Assembly (NCBI RefSeq): GCF_014905175.1
Contig: NC_057791.1
Span: 11,908,177-11,972,176 of the forward strand
Source: Aphidius gifuensis
Lineage: Eukaryota > Arthropoda > Insecta > Hymenoptera > Braconidae
Length of the DNA: 64,000 nt
Direction: 5' to 3'
The notes under the pieces were generated by a model, which saw only the letters and a list, made by a program, of their open reading frames with translations, was not told the origin of the DNA and made no database searches. This document shows positions 46,390 to 56,605 of this stretch, in pieces. A program made the position numbers and the translations under genes. Every line of letters begins with the position of its first letter. Positions within the stretch are counted from its first letter, which is position 1.

Positions 46390-46720
46390 GAGGTTGCCAA
46401 AAAATTATGTTCGAAGAAAATAATGTTGCTTGAAATATAATTCTTTGGCAACCTCAATTCCTTAGCTACATCTTTTCCTTAGATACTGCTTTTCCTTGAA
46501 CATTTGTATTTTTAAAACATAAATTTACATGTATTTTATTTACAAAATAAATAAAAATGTCCAAGGCAAAGCAGTAGCTAAGGAAAAAATGTAGCTAAGG
46601 AATTGAGGTTGCCAAAGAATTATATTTTAAGCAACATTATTTTCTTCAAACATAATTTTTTGGCAACCTCAATTCCTTAGCTAAATCTTTTCCTTAGCTA
46701 CTGCTTTCCCTTGGATATTT
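46390..46720. repeat. Inverted array of GAGGTTGCCAA / CCTTAGCTACATC words
   Basis: AATTGAGGTTGCCAAAGAAT and its complement alternate with TTAGCTACATCTTTTCCTTA and its complement over four half-units, each pair able to form a long hairpin. Same word family as 1-500 and 60755-61110. Confidence 0.75.
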
Positions 46721-46913
46721 TTAGTTATTTAATTTAAATTACATGTATAATATTTATGAAATAAATATTTCATTTCATATATGTATCATTTTAATTCTCT
46801 TCACATTCATTCTTGTCTCGATTCATTCATTTTAATAATTAACAAACCTTTTTTCTTTCAATTTTCGTAGGTCATTATCTATAAGGACGAAAATTTCTTT
46901 TTTCCATAATAAC

Positions 46914-47004
46914 GCGCGATGGCTTAGGGGATAACGCACTAGGTTTTAGATTTTAGGTTCAATAGGTTTAGGTACGGTCGTAGGTTCCGAATCCCAGTTG
47001 GGAC
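46914..47004 (+). mobile_element. tRNA-derived SINE-like copy with A-rich tail
   Basis: GATGGCTTAGGGGATAACGC matches the A box (TRGCNNARYNGG), and GGTTCCGAATCCC is a B box with one inserted base. Between them lies an expanded TTTAGATTTTAGGTTCAATA segment. It is followed after 20 bases by an A-rich tail. Related copies are at 55314 and 39884 (minus). Confidence 0.6.
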
Positions 47005-47505
47005 AGTAAAAAACAAAAAAAAAAAAAGAAACAGGGAAACAATTATATATGTATATGTATATAGTTCCGTCAAAACAAATCATCCCGTGGAATGTAAAAA
47101 AAAATTTTTTTCTCAATAACTGAAATGCATTTTTATTCTAACGGTGTACCCTGTAAAAATTACATATTTCGTAGGGATCGATAAAAGTTGAATTTATTAG
47201 TACGTGACATCATATTCTTTTCTTACAGACCACCCCGTAAAAGTAGAAAGTTCTTCCTGAAAAAATAAAAGCGAGCACACCTTTTTAATCGGTGTACCCC
47301 GTAAAAATTATTGTGTTTTGTACGTATTTATAAAATCCGAATTTTAATATTCGTGCGAAAACTTGTCTTTGTAACCCACGAAAAAAAAACAAACTATCAC
47401 GTACAAATTACGGTGTTGTCGTCTTGGCCCAGTTTCTAGTGGCTACCCCGTAATTATAAAAAAATTCTAACTTAAAATTTAAAAATAACGAAAAAATTCT
47501 CTCAG

Positions 47506-48580
47506 TATACCAATGACAGTTTTTCTGATGATGACCCTACTGAATATTTTATAGAAAATGAAAAAACAAAAACGAAATGTGATACATGTGTTCATTTGGA
47601 TAATGGTGAGTTAAACGATATAGTTAAATTGATAAAATTGAAAAGTAAAGAATAGGTTTTAAATAGATTATTAATAAATTATCAATGGATTTATCTCGGA
47701 ATTTATCATTTTATTTTCGTAATATCTTGATATTTACAGTCCAATAGTAATATCTAAACTCAGTTGAATATTTTTATAAAAACACAAATTTAAATGAGAA
47801 AAATAAGAGAAAATAGATTAAATTAGTAATAAAATTAAAACAGTAAAATAAAAATGTATTTTCTTTTACAGTAAAAATATCTCCAGAAACAATAAGAGCT
47901 TTGGAGCAGTTTTCTGTATGTGCAAAAGAAGAGGTTACTATTGCATTGAATATTTCAATTGAAATATTAAAAAACAAAAACTATACAGGAAAAACAACAA
48001 ACAAAGATATTGGAAATTATCTTCACAATCACCAGATAAACAAAACCTTTAACCAAGCGTTTGAACATAAAACAATTACATCTGTTGAGGTTTGCATCAA
48101 TTAACATGTCTACCCACTAATTCATTTACTATTAAAACATTTTTCTGATATAATATATTTAAAAAATTAAATACAGGCAGAGCTTTGGTCCGGATCAGGC
48201 ATTATAGTCGATTCCATTCAACTAATGGATATTGTCGACGTCTGGAATACGAAGGCAAGCTGTATGGTTAGGAGAGTCATGGTACTTGCTGTTGGAGAAG
48301 AAAAATTATCCCAAATGGTACCTGTTAGATCAGGAGTAAAGCCGAAAATTCCGGATATCGTTTTCTCAAGCGTCTTTCGTACGTTATTTTTTTAGACAAT
48401 TATTGTTTTTGATGTAACGATTTTTTATATTTTATTATTTTCTATCAGTAATTAATATTATTGATATTTTTAGGATTTGTCAACGCGAACGTGAAAAAAG
48501 GACACAAGATAACGATGGAAAAATATAAAAGAGTATTACCTTTATTTTGCAGTCGTTTGAATCATAAATATAAGAAATAA
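47506..48580 (+). CDS. BEN-domain-like protein, four 3' exons
   Basis: Four in-phase pieces are joined by GT-AG introns: 47506-47644 (donor GTAAAG), 47872-48089 (acceptor TTCTTTTACAG, donor GTTTGC), 48177-48378 (acceptor AAATACAG, donor GTACGT) and 48474-48580 (acceptor ATATTTTTAG, stop TAA). The first is acidic and contains KCDTCVHLDNGEL. The second is a helical stretch (SPETIRALEQFSVCAKEEV). The third and fourth read SGIIVDSIQLMDIVDV, TKASCMVRRVMVLAVGEEKL and KYKRVLPLFCSRLNHKYKK. The MVRR-(V/L)-x-x-(L/A)...EEKL pattern near residue 150 and the basic C-terminal helix fit a BEN domain, a DNA- or protein-binding module of chromatin repressors; BEN genes also occur in some wasp-associated polydnaviruses. 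An AATAAA lies at 48576. The 5' part is uncertain because of the insertion at 46087, so the gene may be broken. Confidence 0.6.
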
Positions 48581-48844
48581 ATATCTGAATTTTGTTATTA
48601 TCAATTATCATAATTCTTATGGTTTATATTGTTATTATAAAATAGTTTTTTTTCACCAAAAAAGTTGTTGAAAAATAATAACTGTTCTTGTCATTTTATT
48701 ATTTTAAAATCGTTGACTGTTGTTGTTTTCAACTGTTTAAAACTTTTGTTAAAATGTTGTGAATTATATTGATTATATAATAATTGTTTTATTAAAATTA
48801 TTGTTTGACTTCAAATAAAAAGTTTCATTTAAATTTATGAAGGG

Positions 48845-49183
48845 GTTGTTTTTATATCCCCAATAACAGTATTTAATGCCCATTCTAAAATTTTTATTTT
48901 TCGATTCATTAAAAGGATACGTTAGATTTCATTACAAAAAAAAAAAAAACAGTCAAAAAAATAAGTTATATTAGATTAATTAAATTTTTTATTGATCATT
49001 GAGATCAAGATCTCGACAAGATCTCAGAAAAATCTTCAATTCATCTTTAAATTAAAATGTCTCCTATTGATCTCCAAATTGAAGTACCCCGTTCTCTCAC
49101 AAACGAGACTTCGATAAAGATCCCGTCAAGATAGAAACGAGATCTTTTTATTATCTTCACGAGACAACCCATTTTTATCCGGG
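48845..49183. repeat. AGATCTCG word array with a CCCGGATAAAAAT terminus
   Basis: AAGATCTCGACAAGATCTCA and related words repeat over 48995-49150. The right edge ATTTTTATCCGGG (to 49183) is, inverted, CCCGGATAAAAAT, another CCC-N-GG type end. The left terminus was not found. Confidence 0.5.
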
Positions 49184-49403
49184 AAAGCTTAAAATGTATT
49201 TTATTTGTTATATAATTAATCATTTGTTTATGTATTTTTATTATTTCAATCTTCTATTAAGATCATCTTTAATATGTATTTTAATTTATGATTTAAATAA
49301 AGTCGCGCCACTTTAGCCAATATGGCAACCGGTGGTCAGCACTCCTTATTGGCTTAAAAAAACGTATGCGCATATACCTACTTGTATATTTCTACCATGG
49401 TCT

Positions 49404-51079
49404 GTATTCCATCTGGATAGGCACACACATACTACCATAGCCAAGAAACATGAGACAGCACGACGAATAAAAGAAAGAGAATGACCACTAATGATAAAAA
49501 ATTTAATACTTAAAAATTGAATATCTATTAATATCCATGGACAAAAATAAGGGCTTAAAAAATCCGTATTTAATAGTACTACAAAGTGATTAAAAAAAAC
49601 AGCAATATTTATCGAAATTGTTATTAAGGTACATTCATAGCTACGTCCAAACAATCAGAATTTCTTAAAATTTATACAGTAGATAGTTGAAATATTAATG
49701 CATCGTGTTGTAAAATCAGTTTTTTTGTTATAAACCTTTTTTTTTTTTTATAATTTTTAAAAGTTGACTACTTTTAGAGGGATTATACATAGGCTCTTAT
49801 GGGAGGCTATGTTTAAAATTTCTTTGAACATAACTAAATTACATTTCTACCAATCACTTTTTGTTCAAAAACTAATCAATAATAGTAAAAACAATAAGGA
49901 ATTTTTCAATATTTTGTTCACATGGAGTTTTAATGCTGCTTTTTGAGTAATAATTAAAATTATCTGTCAAAAACACGGATTTTACTGATTTTTCAATGAG
50001 CCATGATAACCGGTCAATATTGAAATAGCGGGAAAATTTAAACTTGCACAAAAGAAACTCAATTACAAAATAATGGAGCATCATAAATGCAAGTGTTAAT
50101 AAAAATATTAATAAAAATGTTTTTATTAACGATATAAAATTAAGATTGATAATGAATATTGATATTAATTGGATATAAATAGAAAACTTAATATCAGTGC
50201 AAATCAGTGAGGCATACTAACAAAAAAAAATTTTTGTGTGCAATATTGAAATGAATAGGTAAATATCAGAAGATAATTTTTTTTATTAATATATAATTGG
50301 ATTTTATAGAAATATATTGCATAAAATTGATAAATAATGAAAAAAAAAAATGGTTTACGCAAAAAAAATAATCACAAAAAGTTCAAACTTTTGGTTTTTT
50401 GGGGTTAGTATGACAAAATCTACAATGTAAAAATTTGATAAAAATGTACACATTATTATTGAATATAATTTACAACGTCAGCTAGGTGACTTGATAAAGA
50501 GTTGAGTTCACTATTTATAATTTGAGCTTTGTTATATTCAATCTCTTCTAGCATCCTAAATTTTTGTAATGTTGACAAACAAAATTTATTGTCAAGTGAA
50601 CAAGTTGATATGATTTTATCACAGTAATATTTTTCATGTTACTTGTTGATTTTTTAGAAAGTTACTATTCGATCATCATCACCCAGTGAATTGTTATTTG
50701 TTTGTCTGTTTAATATGGATCAACAAATTTGTTGATAAACCTCATTTATTCCTTTGACATTGCTCTGAGATGATCGCATAGATGAACCTGCGCTACAACA
50801 TTATTTATTAAAATTAGTTAGCGGATAAGTAGGGCTGAGAACAATCCGCGCCAAAAATCTTGATTTGCATATGTATTAGAATATTGCATAAGAGTTTAAA
50901 TCATACATGGTAGAGAGGTTAAGTTGACATGATTCACATATCTACTGGAGTTGGAAAGTTGTTGAGCCTCAGATCATTCATCGGTAATTGACTCTGTCAT
51001 TATTACCGAGATATTTTGTCACTGAATCGACAGCCTTTCGACAAAAATTGAGAGGTGCTTAATTTCTTCTTTTTTCATT
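49404..51079. other. AT-rich stretch, no firm gene
   Basis: The minus-strand frame at 49346-49654 (102 codons) overlaps the CATGGTAGAAATA terminus and AT-rich DNA and shows no domain. TTATACATAGGCTCTTATGG at 49782 recurs nearly exactly at 63113. Otherwise nothing is recognised. Confidence 0.4.
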
Positions 51080-51238
51080 CCCTGATGAAAAAAAACTGGC
51101 AGAATCTGGCAGTTGTTCCAAAAACCGGTCTAAATCTGTAAGAATCTGCCAGAATCGGTAAGAATCTGTCATATATGTCAGAATCGGTAAGAATCTGTCA
51201 TAATCTGTGAGAATCTGTAAGAATCTGCAAGACTTACC
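51080..51238. repeat. GAATCTGTCAGAATCGGTAA array with a CCCTGATGAAAAA edge
   Basis: AGAATCTGTAAGAATCTGTC-type words repeat about ten times with a period near 14. The left edge CCCTGATGAAAAAAAA resembles the CCC-type termini. No right terminus was found. Confidence 0.55.
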
Positions 51239-51339
51239 AAAGAATTCAAAAAAGGTTTCTATATAATCATATATAATTATATATTGTCAATTCCTGTATA
51301 TAATTATACCTATACAATTATTTATAATTTTGTATATAA

Positions 51340-51985
51340 TGTAACGAGATTTGGCAGATCTCGCGCTCCCAAAAATAATTAGAGGTCTGGTCTGAGGGGT
51401 TTTATCGACTAAGGCACTAATTAATACCACCGGTTTGTGAGTGGCCTCGGTAGTGACATCCATTTTCGCCTGAATGTCAGTGTTGACTTGGTAGACATCC
51501 ACCACGAGTGGATAATCCGGATTCCTACCCTGGCTACGACAGATTCGTATCCCCTACTTCGACACTCCCACCGGAGAGTCGCATCGAGGTGTGCGCACAG
51601 ATGGTCGTATGGAGTGGGTCAAACGGGAGTGGGGATAGAGAGTCCATAAAACTGGTGATCGCTGGCATCTCACTGGTTTATACAGGATAAAGCGTAGGTC
51701 GCGAACAGTAGGTGTAGTACGAGACTGGACGTGGAATTTTGAATAGTAAATGTTTTTGAATTTTGGGTCTACGACGCTTTGTACCTGAGTTATTAACGTT
51801 TTAAGTTGACCAATCGGGATCGAGCGTCGAAAATTATTATCATTATGGCGTCTGAATCCACGTGTGTGTTTACGCACCATAGATTAAATTGTTTTTCTTT
51901 ATGAACTAATTTAAAGTTTGAACGCAAGATGTAGCTAAATCATAAATTCTGGATGAATGCGCAGCTGCAAACTCACACACACAGG
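51340..51985 (-). mobile_element. TGTAACGAG-ended repeat containing a conserved short ORF
   Basis: On the plus strand it starts TGTAACGAGATTTGGCAG, comparable to the TGTAAC ends of the LTR-like family and preceded by the same TATATA word array. From 51690 to 51980 it is an inverted copy of 54385-54690. It carries the minus-strand ORF at 51554-51880. It may be an end of an LTR-type element, but no second end was found. Confidence 0.45.
51554..51880 (-). CDS. 108-codon ORF, N-terminal half conserved in a second copy
   Basis: It starts MVRKHTRGFRRHNDNNFRRS. The first 66 or so codons align with the ORF at 54490 (MARKHTRGFRRHNDNNFRRS), with about 12 amino-acid differences and no gap. By hand I count about ten synonymous changes and a similar number of replacement codons, fewer replacements than neutral drift would favour. 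The product is basic and unrecognised. The C-terminal 42 residues have no counterpart in the other copy. Confidence 0.4.
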   Translation of the reverse strand: MVRKHTRGFRRHNDNNFRRSIPIGQLKTLITQVQSVVDPKFKNIYYSKFHVQSRTTPTVRDLRFILYKPVRCQRSPVLWTLYPHSRLTHSIRPSVRTPRCDSPVGVSK

Positions 51986-51999
51986 CTATGTTGGGTAAA

Positions 52000-53177
52000 T
52001 GGGCGATTTTTCGAGTTATGTTATTATACATGTATGTAATTATATGTAATTAGTATAAAGTAAATAATGTAAATAATAAATAAAGTACCATACCTAGCCC
52101 TACAAAATAACTGTTGTATGTAAACAGAAAAGAACATAACGTATAATGTCAATAATGTCATCTAGCTTTTGTTGTTGTAGAAAAGAATACAATATCTAAA
52201 ATAATAAATAAATGAACGAACGATCATAATTATTAGATGAGTTTATATAAAATAGTTCATTATAATATTATAATCAATAGCATTAACAAAAAAATTTAGT
52301 AACATGTGTGCCAAAAAAAGCAGAGTTAGTTAAAAAATAAGCATGATTTTTGCATATTAATTTATTTAATAATTACGATTATTTGACTAAATGTGAATAA
52401 ATTTATCGTTTTTTTAATTAACTTAAAAATGACTTATAAGACATTTTCGGCTAGTCTCATAATTAAAAAATTTTATACGACTTTGCATTAACCAAGAATT
52501 TTATATCAGTATTACACAAGAAAAAAATAATAATTTTTTTGTATCAGATATTTATTAATTACATATTATATATTTATTTGGTGTTCTGTAGAAAAATTTA
52601 TAATATCTTCATATTATCTTAAGCAAATTATTGAAATATTAATTATCTGTTAAGCACAGAGTTTTTTTTGGGGTTTTATATTTAAGCCAAATTTTTATTC
52701 AGCTATTTAAAATATGTATATATTTGTATTTAACGACAATTAGTATTATTTTTATTTAAACTACTATAAAACACATCTCAAGTACAGTCTTTCGATTTTT
52801 AAAAGTCACATGTAACATTGAATTAAATAAAATAATAATAAGATCGAATAAAATTAATAATTTATAATTTTTATATTAAAATTGTTTACAATTTTAACAC
52901 CTGACATTGTTTACAATTTTTTTTAAAATAACCAAAGAACAAATTTATGCTAATTAGAGAATATAATAATAATAAAAATAACAACAAATAACAATAAATA
53001 TCGAGAGTAATGAAAACATAAAACATATGGTTGCAAAATGGCTACGAAATACATAGTTCCAGACTCTCCACGGCGAGGCGCGCAAGTCGTCTAAATAACC
53101 ATGTACAAAACAAGGTGTAAATTACATGTAAATTACATTGTAAATTACAATGGGTTTCATACCTACCCAACACTGTA
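52000..53177. other. AT-rich spacer, nothing recognised
   Basis: TA-rich and homopolymer-rich sequence. A short GTAAATTACA triplication is near 53119-53150. No coding signal. Confidence 0.4.
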
Positions 53178-53482
53178 TCCACACTGAAATATAATAAAAC
53201 TGGAAGGTGAACTCCTATGCTTAGCCAATGCACGGAGTGTCGCCAGAGATAGCAATATATTGGTTGGCTTTCCCTCTCACTCACGCATGCGCACATTAAA
53301 TCTTGTACAGTCAACGTCAAAACAAACAAGTACTACACGGTATAAAAGTTACATTATATTTCAGTAGTCTCAACCAATTATAGTTGACGTGACTGTACCG
53401 ACAAGGACAACAGGCCAACCATTGAGTTTCTCTCTCGGCGACACGAAGTTCGGCTTCCAGTTTTATTATATTTCAGTGTGTA
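53178..53482. mobile_element. Foldback with CACTGAAATATAATAAAAC arms
   Basis: CCACACTGAAATATAATAAA and CTGGAAG at the left are inverted at the right (CTTCCAGTTTTATTATATTT, CAGTGTG), about 27-bp arms around 250 bases that include GCGAGGCGCGCAAG-like CG-richer DNA nearby. The minus frame at 53042-53329 spans the boundary and is not called. Confidence 0.6.
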
Positions 53483-53486
53483 TCCA

Positions 53487-54182
53487 GCAGTCCAATTCAC
53501 AGGACATTACAATTTAGGGCTTTTTTCCTCCACTGGCGGCGCTTGTAAAGCTCTTGTATGTGAAATCTATATATAAAAAATTTAACAAGCGCCATCACCG
53601 GCAAAAAAAGCCCTAAATTGTAAAAAATTTGCCCTGTGAATTGGACTGCAGGGGTGCATTTCTTTAATAAAAAATTTTTTTTCGCTCTGCAATTTCGCCC
53701 TGTAATACCGACTAAAAACTAGAAACAGAAACAACGACAAAAGTGATAGAATCCTCTAAGTAATTCTCCACACTTTGAACATTTACGATAATGTCCTGTA
53801 CAACCTATGTGACAATAACAAGCAATTACAACAAGTAAATTCTCTTTTTATTTCAGTTTGACATAAATATTGAACAGTTATTTAGGTAATTTTTCCAATA
53901 ATTGAAAGCCAAAAAAAATAATGTCATGTGCTAGTACTGCCACTACAAGAAACAGCTTTTTCCCATAAAATTTTGGTCGGTATTACAGGGCGAAATTGCA
54001 GAGCGAAAAAAAAATTTTTATTAAAGGAATGCACCCAATCACCCTAGGGCAAATTTTATACAATTTAGGGCTTTTTTTGCCACTGATGGCGCTTGTCAAA
54101 TTTTTTTTATATAGATTTCACATACAAAAGCTCCAGTGGAGGAAAAAAGCCCTAAATTGTAATGCCCTGTGAATTGGACTGC
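53487..54182. mobile_element. Inverted pair of GCAGTCCAATTCACAGGGC units
   Basis: Each flank is itself a small inverted-repeat unit (53487-53653 and 54019-54182) with GCAGTCCAATTCACAGG, TTTAGGGCTTTTTT and GCCATCAGTGGCAAA. The two units together with GCATTTCTTTAATAAAAAAT and CGCTCTGCAATTTCGCCCTG are inverted relative to each other around a loop of about 250 bp. This is a palindrome of palindromes. Relatives are at 42475-42545 and 55531-55680. Confidence 0.8.
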
Positions 54183-54384
54183 AGCACTCACACTAATCAT
54201 AACAAAATAATCATTTTTCATTTAAAATCACATTTATATTTAAAAACACTTTTATATTTTTTTTGATGACATTATGTAATTATTCTATCAATGTGATCAA
54301 TAAATAAATCACATAATGTGATCAAAAATATAAATGTGATTTTAAATTAAAAATGATTATTTTGTTATGATTAGTGTGAGTGCT
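54183..54384. repeat. Near-perfect palindrome, 202 bp
   Basis: AGCACTCACACTAATCATAA inward to AAAATCACATTTATATTT pairs with the right half almost completely. The loop is ATAATGTGATC-rich. It follows the 53487-54182 element without a gap. Confidence 0.85.
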
Positions 54385-54690
54385 GTGTGTGTAAGTTTAC
54401 AGCTACGCATTCATCCAGCGAATTTATGCTTTGGCTACATCTTGCGTTCGAATTTTAAATTAATTAAAAAAACAAAAACAATTTAATCCATGGCGCGTAA
54501 ACACACACGGGGATTCAGACGCCATAATGATAATAATTTTCGACGCTCGATTCTGATTGGTCAACTTAAAACATCAATAACTCAGGCAAAAAGCGTCGTA
54601 GACCTAAAATTTAAAACTATTTACCAATTGAAATTTCACGTACAATCTCGTAGTATACCTACTGTTCACGACTTACGCTTCATCCTGTTT
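54385..54690 (+). mobile_element. Inverted second copy of the 51690-51980 repeat
   Basis: TACAGCTACGCATTCATCCA, TTGGCTACATCTTGCGTTCG and the following ORF start match the complement of 51690-51980. Similarity ends in the ORF near 54690, where TATA-rich DNA begins. Confidence 0.7.
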
Positions 54691-54789
54691 ATAATTATGA
54701 ATAATTTTATAAAATTATATATATTATATATATTTATTTATTTTTCAAGAAAAATCCATTATCCAATTAAACTGGGACAGTCTGTATAA
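54490..54789 (+). CDS. 99-codon ORF, first part homologous to 51554-51880
   Basis: It reads MARKHTRGFRRHNDNNFRRS and about 46 further residues shared with the 51880 ORF. After DLRFIL it runs into TATA-rich sequence that codes for low-complexity Ile/Tyr. Probably a truncated copy. Function unknown. Confidence 0.35.
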   Translation: MARKHTRGFRRHNDNNFRRSILIGQLKTSITQAKSVVDLKFKTIYQLKFHVQSRSIPTVHDLRFILFIIMNNFIKLYILYIFIYFSRKIHYPIKLGQSV

Positions 54790-54872
54790 TCATATATACT
54801 AATATATAAATGTATACAACGTTCAAAAAATTTGTCTTGAAATTGTACATATTTATATATTATTATATATTA
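54785..54872. repeat. TATATAATTA words next to LTR fragment 4
   Basis: It shares GTTCAAAAAATTTGTCTTGA with 20463 and continues in TATATATTATTATATATTA. It is directly followed by the TGTAACC terminus. Confidence 0.5.
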
Positions 54873-55108
54873 TGTAACCAATTTTCTGACCTGCGCGGCG
54901 AGAACTATCGGCCAAGGTTAACAACGAGGATTTCTCACCATCCTTCTCAAAATCACTTGGAGGAGCCATGTTGGTTATCTCGGAAGCCAACAACCGTGGG
55001 AGTCACGAGAACTAATACGGGAGCCTAACTCAGTCTTAGAGGGGCGCGGTCCACCTGATCGGATTATGAAATACGTAACCAAACCTGAGGAAACTATCGT
55101 GAACCAAG
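54873..55108 (+). mobile_element. Truncated LTR-like fragment 4
   Basis: TGTAACCAATTTTCTGACC to GGAAACTATCGTGAACCAAG matches the first 240 bp of the LTR-like family (repeat 2 at 18197-18440). The rest is missing. Confidence 0.75.
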
Positions 55109-55120
55109 AAATGAAACTGA

Positions 55121-55230
55121 TGAAACTACTATATATATATTTTTATCAACAAAAGAATGTTGTTATAGTAATTTGGTAATTTATTGTTTTATTGAAGTTT
55201 GTTGATAAAAATATATATATAGTAGTTTCA
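55121..55230. repeat. Palindrome, 110 bp
   Basis: TGAAACTACTATATATATAT and TTTTTATCAACAAA are inverted at the right (GTTTGTTGATAAAAATATAT, AGTAGTTTCA). Loop of about 45 bases. Confidence 0.8.
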
Positions 55231-55313
55231 TTGATATTTGTTCATGTAATGAATTTAAAAAAAATAAATATCTTGTCACTAAAGTAAAACAAATAACTTC
55301 CTGTTTTCATATC

Positions 55314-55405
55314 GCGCCCGTGGTTAAGCGAGCTAAGGCACAGGTTTAGATTTAGATAGGTTTTTACGGTCATAGGTTCGAGTCCCGCGTTAGGTAGAAA
55401 AAAAA
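55314..55405 (+). mobile_element. tRNA-derived SINE-like copy with poly-A tail
   Basis: CCGTGGTTAAGCGAGCTAAG is A-box-like and GGTTCGAGTCCCGCG is a good B box. The extra TTTAGATTTAGATAGGTTTT lies between them, as at 46914. A tail of more than 20 A residues begins at 55398. This is the best-preserved copy of the family in the window. Confidence 0.65.
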
Positions 55406-55530
55406 AAAAAAAAAAAAAAATAGGAAAAAAAATTAGCTTACCGCGTAAGACACCAAAAGAAGAAAAAAAAAAGCAGAAAAAAATTGTAGGAAATATAATT
55501 ACAAAATCAAAAGTTTGTAATTAAAAAAAT

Positions 55531-55680
55531 TTTTTTTTTTTTTTTTGGTTTCAATGGTTGCGTTTGTGAAGCTTTTCTATATGAAATCTATATAAAAAAA
55601 ATTTTGTCAAGCGCCATCAGCGAAAAAACGCCCTAATGAGAACAATTTTGCCCCGTAAATACGGGTGCAGAACAATCACG
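55531..55680 (-). mobile_element. Diverged unit of the AGGGC(G/T)TTTTTTC family
   Basis: TATATGAAATCTATATAAAA, CAAGCGCCATCAGCG and AAAACGCCCTAA, then CCGTAAATACGGGTGCAG, match one unit of 53487-54182 and the fragment at 42475. Confidence 0.55.
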
Positions 55681-55728
55681 ATGAAACCTTGGATATTTTT
55701 GCGGATTGATAATTAAAAGAAGAAACTA

Positions 55729-56025
55729 TGACTCTGTCTCGACACCGTTTCGATCGCTTTTCGACAGCATGCTTAATTCAACGGTGTCGAGACAGAGTCA
55801 ATGCGCATAGAGTTATACAAAATTGAAAAAAAGTTATTTTTGTTATTGTTTTATCATGAAATTAGAGATACCGCGATAATCGATAATATCGCGACAAGAC
55901 TATACGATAATGACGACAACGATACGATAATGCCATTTTTTATCGTATCGTCGTCACGACACGATACGATATTTGACTCACGATAACCGATAAAGCTATC
56001 GTGTTATCGCGATAATGTCGGAAAA
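55729..56025. repeat. Palindrome plus CGATA word array
   Basis: TGACTCTGTCTCGACACCGT and its complement (55729-55800) form a hairpin. Beyond it TATCGCGATA, CGATAATATCGCG and ACGATACGATA words crowd 55865-56020 in both orientations. No terminus of the CCC type was found. Confidence 0.65.
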
Positions 56026-56605
56026 AATATACATTTGAATCAAAGCAATATTGTCATATTGTTAAACTCCACAAAATGTTAAATTAAAGAAAAAAACGAT
56101 TACCGCATATAATACGTATAATATTAGATATATGAATTCATATATCTAATATCTAGATTAATCTAACAATATGAAAGTAATATAAATTATAATAATATGA
56201 TAATTAATAATAATTCTATATAAATTATATAAAATTTTGTTGCATGTGTTATAATATTTTTTTTTTTTTAATTTGTTTTCCAAGTTTCTCTTCAATATCA
56301 TTTGCCAAAACGAACTTTTAAACCATGAATTTAAACATAATAAATTTTGAGTATAATAATTTTTAGTTTGATCATTCATGTAATTTACTTATCGTTCAAC
56401 ACACAATTTTATCATGTTTACAGCCCTTTGATATTCTTCAAACAAATTTTATTTTTCTAGCAAGATTTTACAATAATAAATCTTGTTTTTATTATTAAAA
56501 AAAATGAGACTGATTCGGATTCGTTTATATGCCAGGGTTAAGTAAACACTTACTCCAGCCATTACGAACGGACGGGGTTATAGTTTCACTGTTAACTTAT
56601 CCCTA
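56026..56605. other. AT-rich spacer
   Basis: Contains a small palindrome (TATAATATTAGATATATGAATTCATATATC near 56111-56145) and no coding signal. The last 80 bases (TTACGAACGGACGGGGTTAT, TAACTTATCC) resemble the arms of the 57303-57550 palindrome. Confidence 0.4.

Larger units (their letters stand above)
46087..47506. mobile_element. ACTGAGAGAATTTTTT TIR element inside the BEN-like gene
   Basis: The ends ACTGAGAGAATTTTTT are inverted, and the sub-terminal ACGGGG(C/T)AACCACTA...TGGGCC patches pair as well. Inside are an inverted array of TTGGCAACCTCAATTCC, GCTAAGGAAAAGATG words (46390-46720), a SINE-like tRNA-derived unit (46914-47004) and GTGTACCCCGTAAAAATTA repeats (47145-47310). No clear target duplication is seen. 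The right terminus TTCTCTCAG looks like a 3' splice site at the edge of the following coding stretch. Confidence 0.7.
45489..49399. mobile_element. Candidate TIR-bounded 3.9-kb element carrying a BEN-like gene
   Basis: CATGGTAGAAATATACA at 45489 and its perfect complement ending at 49399 form 17-bp inverted ends. The same termini define the 8479-9075 element, which has a clean 9-bp duplication. Here the flanks CCCTGTAT and GTCTGTAT match at 6 of 8 positions, so a decayed duplication is possible but weak. The contents are the BEN-like gene, a nested 1.4-kb inverted-repeat element (46087-47506) and AT-rich DNA. No recognisable transposase is present, so either the BEN protein is cargo or the two ends are independent insertions. 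Confidence 0.45.

Noticed and set aside
45489..49399. P-element transposase gene
   Set aside because: The only coding sequence inside looks BEN-like; no transposase or THAP-type pattern was recognised.
49346..49654. 102-codon minus-strand frame
   Set aside because: It overlaps a transposon terminus and has hydrophobic low-complexity content from AT-rich DNA; no signal-peptide plus domain pattern that holds up.
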